The notes under the pieces are model-generated. The model ran no database searches, was not told the DNA's origin, and saw only the letters and a program-made list of their open reading frames with translations. Made by a program: the position numbers and the translations under genes. A stretch of 64,000 bases of DNA, from the NCBI RefSeq assembly GCF_003050835.1, contig NZ_QAOJ01000019.1:1-64000 (forward strand), given 5' to 3'. Source of the stretch: Pseudomonas sp. GV071. GTDB taxonomy: Bacteria > Pseudomonadota > Gammaproteobacteria > Pseudomonadales > Pseudomonadaceae. Positions 59,827 through 64,000 of the stretch are shown here, piece by piece. Numbering within the stretch: the stretch's first letter is position 1; each line of letters starts with the position of its first letter.

Positions 59827-60618
59827 TCAGGCATTGAAAATCGCCACGGCACGGACAAACCCCGCCGAGGCGTGTTTGATTTTGTACGGGAAGCACGACA
59901 CCAGAAAACCGTTGGCCGGCAGGCTGTCGAGGTTGGCGAGTTTTTCCATCTGCCCGTAGCCGATGTCACGCCCGGCTTTGTGCCCTTCCCAGATGATCGA
60001 GGCATCGCCGGAGGCGGCAAAGCGCTCGCGGGTGTATTTGAACGGTGCGTCCCAGCTCCAGGCGTCGGTGCCGACGACCCGCACGCCGCGCTCCAGCAGG
60101 TACATCGTCGCCTCGCGGCCCATGCCGATGCCGGCTTCCAGATACCCCGGCTGGCCGAACAGCGCGCCGGCGCGGGTGTTGATCAACACGATATCCAGCG
60201 GTTGCAGCTGATGCTCGATGCGCGCCAGCTCGGCTTCCACTTCGGCAGCAGTGACCACGTGGCCGTCGGGCAAGTGGCGAAAGTCCAGCTTCACGCCGGG
60301 TTGCAGGCACCAGTCCAGGGGCAGCTCGTCGATGCCGAAGGCCGGCTTGCCGCCGTCGGTGGTCGAGGCGTAGTGCCAGGGCGCGTCCATGTGGGTGCCG
60401 CTGTGGGTGGTGATCTGCAGGCGCTCGGCCGCCCAGGATTCATTGCCGGGCATCTGCTCCAGCTCAAGGCCGGGGAACATCGCGGCCATCTCCGGCCAGC
60501 CTTGCTGATGGTCCATGTAGTCGATTTTCGGCAGCAAGGGTGGCGGATCGGTGTAGGGGTTGTTGTCGAGGGTCACTGACAGGTCGACCAGGCGGCGGGT
60601 CGGTTTAAGCGCGGACAT
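59827..60618 (-). CDS. Cyclase family protein (kynurenine formamidase-like)
   Basis: 263 residues. Metal-binding motif HSGTHMDAPWHY (HxGTHxDxPxH) around residue 67-78 and the second conserved block GYLEAGIGMGREATMYLLERGVRVVGTDAWSWDAPF. Enzymes of this fold hydrolyse amides or lactone-like rings with Zn/Mn. It overlaps the epimerase gene by 14 bp and is the last of the catabolic operon. Confidence 0.87.
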   Translation of the reverse strand: MSALKPTRRLVDLSVTLDNNPYTDPPPLLPKIDYMDHQQGWPEMAAMFPGLELEQMPGNESWAAERLQITTHSGTHMDAPWHYASTTDGGKPAFGIDELPLDWCLQPGVKLDFRHLPDGHVVTAAEVEAELARIEHQLQPLDIVLINTRAGALFGQPGYLEAGIGMGREATMYLLERGVRVVGTDAWSWDAPFKYTRERFAASGDASIIWEGHKAGRDIGYGQMEKLANLDSLPANGFLVSCFPYKIKHASAGFVRAVAIFNA

Positions 60619-61600
60619 GGGCAGGTGCTCCAGCTAATGACAGGGGCCGAGGGGCGGCGGGATTAAGGGCATTGCGGATCAGCGTGGCGGCATTGCCGTC
60701 GTGGCTGAAACCGAGGGCCCGGGCGTGCGGCGTTTTCAGCGGCGGCAGTTGGCCGAACAGCGCCTGCAGCTGCTGATCGGCGGCATGGCTGATCAGGCTG
60801 CGGCGTTCCTCGCCATAAGCGTCGGCCAGGGCATCCAGGACCTGGGCGATGGACAGGTGCAGCACCGGCAGTTGCCACACCCGCTGCGCCCCCAGGGTGC
60901 TGCCATCCAGCTCGGCGGCACGTATCAGGTTGGTCACGCAGCAGCGCGCCGACATCCACCAGCAGGTGGCCTCTGGCGATACCGGGCAGCTATAGCGCTC
61001 GCCAGCGGCATAGGCTCGCAGCAAGTCGCTCATAAACGCCGAGCGCAGGCCGTTGGGTTCCCGTGGCCGCGCGACAATGCCCGGCAGGCGCAGCGCGCGG
61101 CCGTCCACTTCGCCACGCCGGGCCAGGTCGTTGACCAGGGTTTCCACCATGGCCTTGTGCGCGGCGTAAGACAGCTGCGGGTTCAACTCCGCCTGCTCGT
61201 TCATCCGCGCCGGCAGTTCGCCGCCATACACCGCCACGCTGCTGGCATACACCAGCACCGGTGGCTTGGCCTTGTTGCGCAGTTGGTTGAGCAGCTCCAG
61301 GCTGGCCAGCAGGTTGACCTGATAACCCTGTTCGTACTGCGTTTCTGCCGCGCCGCCGGGCACACTCACCAGGTGAAACACCACATCGACGCCATCGGCC
61401 AGCAAACGGCGCAGCAAGGCAGCGTCGGTGACGCTGCCGCTTTGCTGGCGCACGCGCGGGTCGTCTGCCGCGCTAGCGAATTCGCGGTCCAGCAATAGCA
61501 ACGAATCGATGGCCTGGCCGCGCAGGCTGCCGCGCGCCAACAGGCAGCGCACCAGTTCGCGGCCGACAAACCCATTGGCGCCGGTGATCAATACACGCAT
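60605..61600 (-). CDS. NAD-dependent epimerase/dehydratase, DenD-like
   Basis: 331 residues from ATG with GGAG upstream. Extended SDR: NAD motif TGANGFVG, DVVFHLVSVPGG, YxxxK as SYAAHKAM, ALRLPGIVARP. Resembles D-erythronate dehydrogenases that oxidise sugar acids. In an operon with FAH-family hydrolase, cupin and cyclase. Confidence 0.88.
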   Translation of the reverse strand: MRVLITGANGFVGRELVRCLLARGSLRGQAIDSLLLLDREFASAADDPRVRQQSGSVTDAALLRRLLADGVDVVFHLVSVPGGAAETQYEQGYQVNLLASLELLNQLRNKAKPPVLVYASSVAVYGGELPARMNEQAELNPQLSYAAHKAMVETLVNDLARRGEVDGRALRLPGIVARPREPNGLRSAFMSDLLRAYAAGERYSCPVSPEATCWWMSARCCVTNLIRAAELDGSTLGAQRVWQLPVLHLSIAQVLDALADAYGEERRSLISHAADQQLQALFGQLPPLKTPHARALGFSHDGNAATLIRNALNPAAPRPLSLAGAPAHVRA

Positions 61601-61610
61601 ACGCGGCTCC

Positions 61611-62594
61611 TCATGGCCGGGCCTGCACGACACGCTGGTCGATGCCGCCAAACAACGATTGGCCATCGGCGCCCAGCACCTCCATCTGTACCCGGTCGCC
61701 GAAGCGCATAAAGGCCGTCTGGGCGCTGCCTTGGGCAATCATTTCAATCGCCCGGCGCTCGGCAATGCAGGCCGAACCGACGCTGCGATCGGCATTGGAA
61801 ACCGTGCCCGAACCAATCACTGTGCCGGCGCGCAGGCGACGGGTCAGTGCCGCGTGGGCAATCAACTGGCCGAAGTGGAAGTTCATCGCGCCGCCATGGG
61901 GGTGGCCAAACCATTCGCCGTTCCAGTGCACTTGCAGGGGCAACTGCACACAGCCATCGCGCCAGGCTTCGCCGAGCTCTTCCGGGGTGAGCGCCAAGGG
62001 CGCGAAACTGCTGGACGGTTTGGCCTGCAAAAAGCCGAAACCGGTGACCATCTCTCGCGGCGCCAGGGCACGCAGGCTGACGTCGTTGATCTGCACGATC
62101 AGTTTGATGTGCTGCAAGGCCTGCTCGGCGCTGCAGCCCATCGGCACCTCGTCCACCACCACGCCAAACTCGCCTTCGAAGTCGATACCCTGGGCTTCGC
62201 TGGGCAAGGGAATGTCATCACGGCCGCCGAGAAAATCATCGCCCGCGCCCTGGTACATCAGCGGTGTGTGTTCAGCTCCGTCGATGGGTTTGAGGTTGAA
62301 GGCTTTTTGCATCAGCGCGCCGTGGCTCATAAAGGCCGAGCCGTCGCACCACTGGTACACACGCGGCAACGGCGCCATCGCCTGGGCCGCGTCGAAGGTA
62401 AAGGCGCCCACTGCCCGGCCCGCATTAAGCTCATCGGACAGCAGACGCAAACGGGGTTCGGCGCTGGCCCAGTTTTCCAGCGCCACTTGCAAGGTTGGCG
62501 CAACCGCTGTGGCCTGCAGTGCCCACTGGTTATCGCGCGAGACCACCACCAGCTGGCCATCGCGGCTGCCGTTATTGAGGGTGGCGAGCTTCAT
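61611..62594 (-). CDS. Fumarylacetoacetate hydrolase family protein
   Basis: 327 residues. Metal-binding IDFEGEFGVVVDEV (ExE) and conserved LIVQINDVSLRAL, SSSFAPLALTPEEL, IGSGTVSNAD. Members cleave C-C bonds of 1,3-diketo acids or decarboxylate/hydrate ring-cleavage products. Overlaps the cupin gene (ATGA). Likely performs a hydrolytic step after ring or chain oxidation. Confidence 0.88.
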   Translation of the reverse strand: MKLATLNNGSRDGQLVVVSRDNQWALQATAVAPTLQVALENWASAEPRLRLLSDELNAGRAVGAFTFDAAQAMAPLPRVYQWCDGSAFMSHGALMQKAFNLKPIDGAEHTPLMYQGAGDDFLGGRDDIPLPSEAQGIDFEGEFGVVVDEVPMGCSAEQALQHIKLIVQINDVSLRALAPREMVTGFGFLQAKPSSSFAPLALTPEELGEAWRDGCVQLPLQVHWNGEWFGHPHGGAMNFHFGQLIAHAALTRRLRAGTVIGSGTVSNADRSVGSACIAERRAIEMIAQGSAQTAFMRFGDRVQMEVLGADGQSLFGGIDQRVVQARP

Positions 62595-63160
62595 TGGCCA
62601 CCTCCCAGCTCAGGCGCAAAGCGGCCGTCGAGCAAAATGAAGACCATCCGTGCCATGGCTTCGGTGCGGTTACTCCAGGCGTGGTTGGTGCCACGCTGCA
62701 CCACCACGTCGCCGCGTTTGAGCTGCACCTCTTCCTCGTCCACCACCAGCCACACCTCGCCCTCGGTGACGATGCCGTAGTCGAGGGTTTCGGTGCGGTG
62801 CATCAGTTTGTGTTTGGAATCGGCGGTGCCGGTGCCCGCGTGGGATTGGCCAATCTCGGCAAAGGCGGCAGCAGCATCGTCGGCGCTGATCTGGTTTTGC
62901 TGGCTGTCGGGTGGAATATCCACCACGCGGATCACGCTGCCCAACGCGCCTGGGCTCAATTGCAACGGCTTGGCGGTGGGGTCGCTGGCGTTGTCCAGCA
63001 AGGCCGGGCTGGCGGCGCTGTTCCAGATTTCATAGAACACCGTGCCGGGTACGGCGGCTAACGGAAACACGTTGGGCGTCGGCCCGCTGCTGGCGATAAC
63101 CGCCCGGCCGCTAGCGTTGTGGCCGGTGACCACGCGTTTGAACGATGGTAGTTCGTGCAT
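62591..63160 (-). CDS. Cupin-domain protein
   Basis: 189 residues. C-terminal cupin: HRTETLDYGIVTEGEVWLVVDEEEVQLKRGDVVVQRGTNHAW, with metal ligands in HRTETLD and NHAW. Such proteins often serve as small dioxygenases or isomerases in aromatic degradation. Starts 13 bp after the MFS gene stop, in one operon. Confidence 0.87.
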   Translation of the reverse strand: MHELPSFKRVVTGHNASGRAVIASSGPTPNVFPLAAVPGTVFYEIWNSAASPALLDNASDPTAKPLQLSPGALGSVIRVVDIPPDSQQNQISADDAAAAFAEIGQSHAGTGTADSKHKLMHRTETLDYGIVTEGEVWLVVDEEEVQLKRGDVVVQRGTNHAWSNRTEAMARMVFILLDGRFAPELGGGQ

Positions 63161-63173
63161 AAAAAATCCTCGC

Positions 63174-64000
63174 TCAGAGCGACGCTGCAGCAATGGGGGC
63201 GGTTTTAGGTAGCCCGAGGCAGGCCAGGGCAATCAGCAGTTGCGCCACGGCGAGCACACCGAGGGCGGTGGGCAGTTGGCCGGGTTGCCCGGCGGTAATC
63301 GCCAGCACCACCAACGGGCTGACAAATTCACCGGCAAAGATGGCGGCGGTAAAACCACCTGCGGCGCGCCCGCGTTGGGCAAAGTCGACCTGGCTCATGA
63401 TCCAGGTGATCAGCGTCGGCAACATCAGGCCGATGCCCAGGCCGTTGACCAGCACAGCAACCACCACCAGCGCATGGTTACCCGCGACTGCCATCAGCAG
63501 CCCGCCAACGCCGGCCAGAAAAAACGCCAACAGCATCTGCTTGTGCGGGCTTACCCCGCTCAGCACGCGAAAGCCCAGGGCGCCGGCAAGCACGCCGAGT
63601 TGGTTGGCGCCCATGGTCATGCCGATTTGTTGCGGCCCATCGACGTGCATCAGGCTCAGCAGATAGCCGGCCTGCACCGGCACCACAAACAGGCTGACGC
63701 CAGCCAGCACGGTCAGCAGGTACAACGGCGCCAGACGCCGCCACGGAAATACGGCGCTTTGCACGGTTGCCGATGTGTCGGCATCGCCTTGCGGCTCCCA
63801 CAGCAGCTTGGCCATCAACGGCAGAAACAGCAGGCCCACGGCGTACAAGGCAAAGGGTGTACGCCAGCCGTTCTCGCCCAGCGCACCGCCCACGGCCATA
63901 AAGATGGCGGCCGACAGCGAGGTGGCAACCATCTGCAAGGCGAACAGGCGTTCGCGGCGGGAGCCGCTGTAGTAGTCGCCCATCAAGGTGGTGCAGCCGG
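63174..64000 (-). CDS. MFS transporter, C-terminal part (continues past window)
   Basis: The reading frame is open to the right edge, the start lying outside. About nine TM segments are visible, e.g. LAPLYLLTVLAGVSLFVVPVQAGYLLSL and GLGIGLMLPTLITWIM. DHA-like antiporter/importer. First gene in the visible part of the cupin/FAH/epimerase/cyclase operon, so it may import or export the pathway's substrate. Confidence 0.85.
   Translation of the reverse strand, partial: GCTTLMGDYYSGSRRERLFALQMVATSLSAAIFMAVGGALGENGWRTPFALYAVGLLFLPLMAKLLWEPQGDADTSATVQSAVFPWRRLAPLYLLTVLAGVSLFVVPVQAGYLLSLMHVDGPQQIGMTMGANQLGVLAGALGFRVLSGVSPHKQMLLAFFLAGVGGLLMAVAGNHALVVVAVLVNGLGIGLMLPTLITWIMSQVDFAQRGRAAGGFTAAIFAGEFVSPLVVLAITAGQPGQLPTALGVLAVAQLLIALACLGLPKTAPIAAASL

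Noticed and set aside
1..64000. CRISPR arrays, rRNA and tRNA genes
   Set aside because: No regularly spaced repeats or recognisable RNA gene sequences were seen on reading either strand; a covariance-model scan would be decisive.

Overview
The window looks like a chromosomal segment of a Pseudomonas, most likely of the fluorescens group. It is GC-rich with GC-rich third positions, gene families such as DUF3077, DUF5064 and DUF2986 point that way, and LysR-regulated catabolic and transport operons dominate. No rRNA, tRNA or CRISPR array was seen. One stretch, about 26.7-32.5 kb, is clearly more AT-rich than the rest and is a mobile element.

Layout. (1) 0-7.3 kb: an acyl-CoA beta-oxidation operon on the minus strand (enoyl-CoA hydratase, 3-hydroxyacyl-CoA dehydrogenase, PcaF-like thiolase, CaiB-type CoA-transferase, ETF beta). 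It diverges from an IclR regulator and an acyl-CoA dehydrogenase, with two matching palindromic operators between them. (2) 7.3-10.5 kb: a two-gene Gabija-like anti-phage locus (gajA-gajB). (3) 10.6-21.1 kb: LysR-controlled luciferase-like flavin monooxygenases with two tandem TIM-barrel paralogues, a nitroreductase, a small quinol-type monooxygenase, an MFS efflux pump, and a DODA dioxygenase/esterase/ArsR operon. (4) 21.1-32.5 kb: accessory region. It holds a LysR-like stub, a lipoprotein, a DsbA/DsbB/His-rich/CDF metal cassette flanked by 14-bp direct repeats, a divergent TnpT/TnpS-like recombination pair around a palindrome, and a TniA-TniB-TniQ transposition module with a tyrosine-recombinase-like gene that needs a -1 frameshift to complete its catalytic motif.

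(5) 32.6-41.2 kb: small envelope genes, a TerC/Alx membrane protein with a striking three-way-junction leader that pairs with its Shine-Dalgarno sequence, two GGDEF-EAL proteins (one coupled to an H-NOX sensor), a DUF2986 gene missed by length cutoffs, and a secreted phospholipase C-like protein. (6) 41.2-45.9 kb: a FadR-type GntR regulator facing a polar amino-acid ABC transporter, with two identical 14-bp operator candidates, followed by a LysR. (7) 46-53.2 kb: an MFS pump behind a 22-codon leader ORF, then an IorAB-like molybdenum hydroxylase with a tri-haem cytochrome c and the cofactor maturation genes XdhC and MocA-like. (8) 53.2-57.8 kb: a MORN-repeat lipoprotein, a DUF3077 gene with a structured leader, small genes, a LysR and a decayed outer-membrane protein tail. 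(9) 57.9-64 kb: hydrolase, Cache-domain protein, and a minus-strand operon (MFS, cupin, FAH-family hydrolase, epimerase, cyclase) that looks like a catabolic pathway for an unidentified organic acid.

The signals most worth follow-up are the terC leader, the DUF3077 leader, the frameshifted recombinase within the TniABQ element, and the Gabija-like locus.
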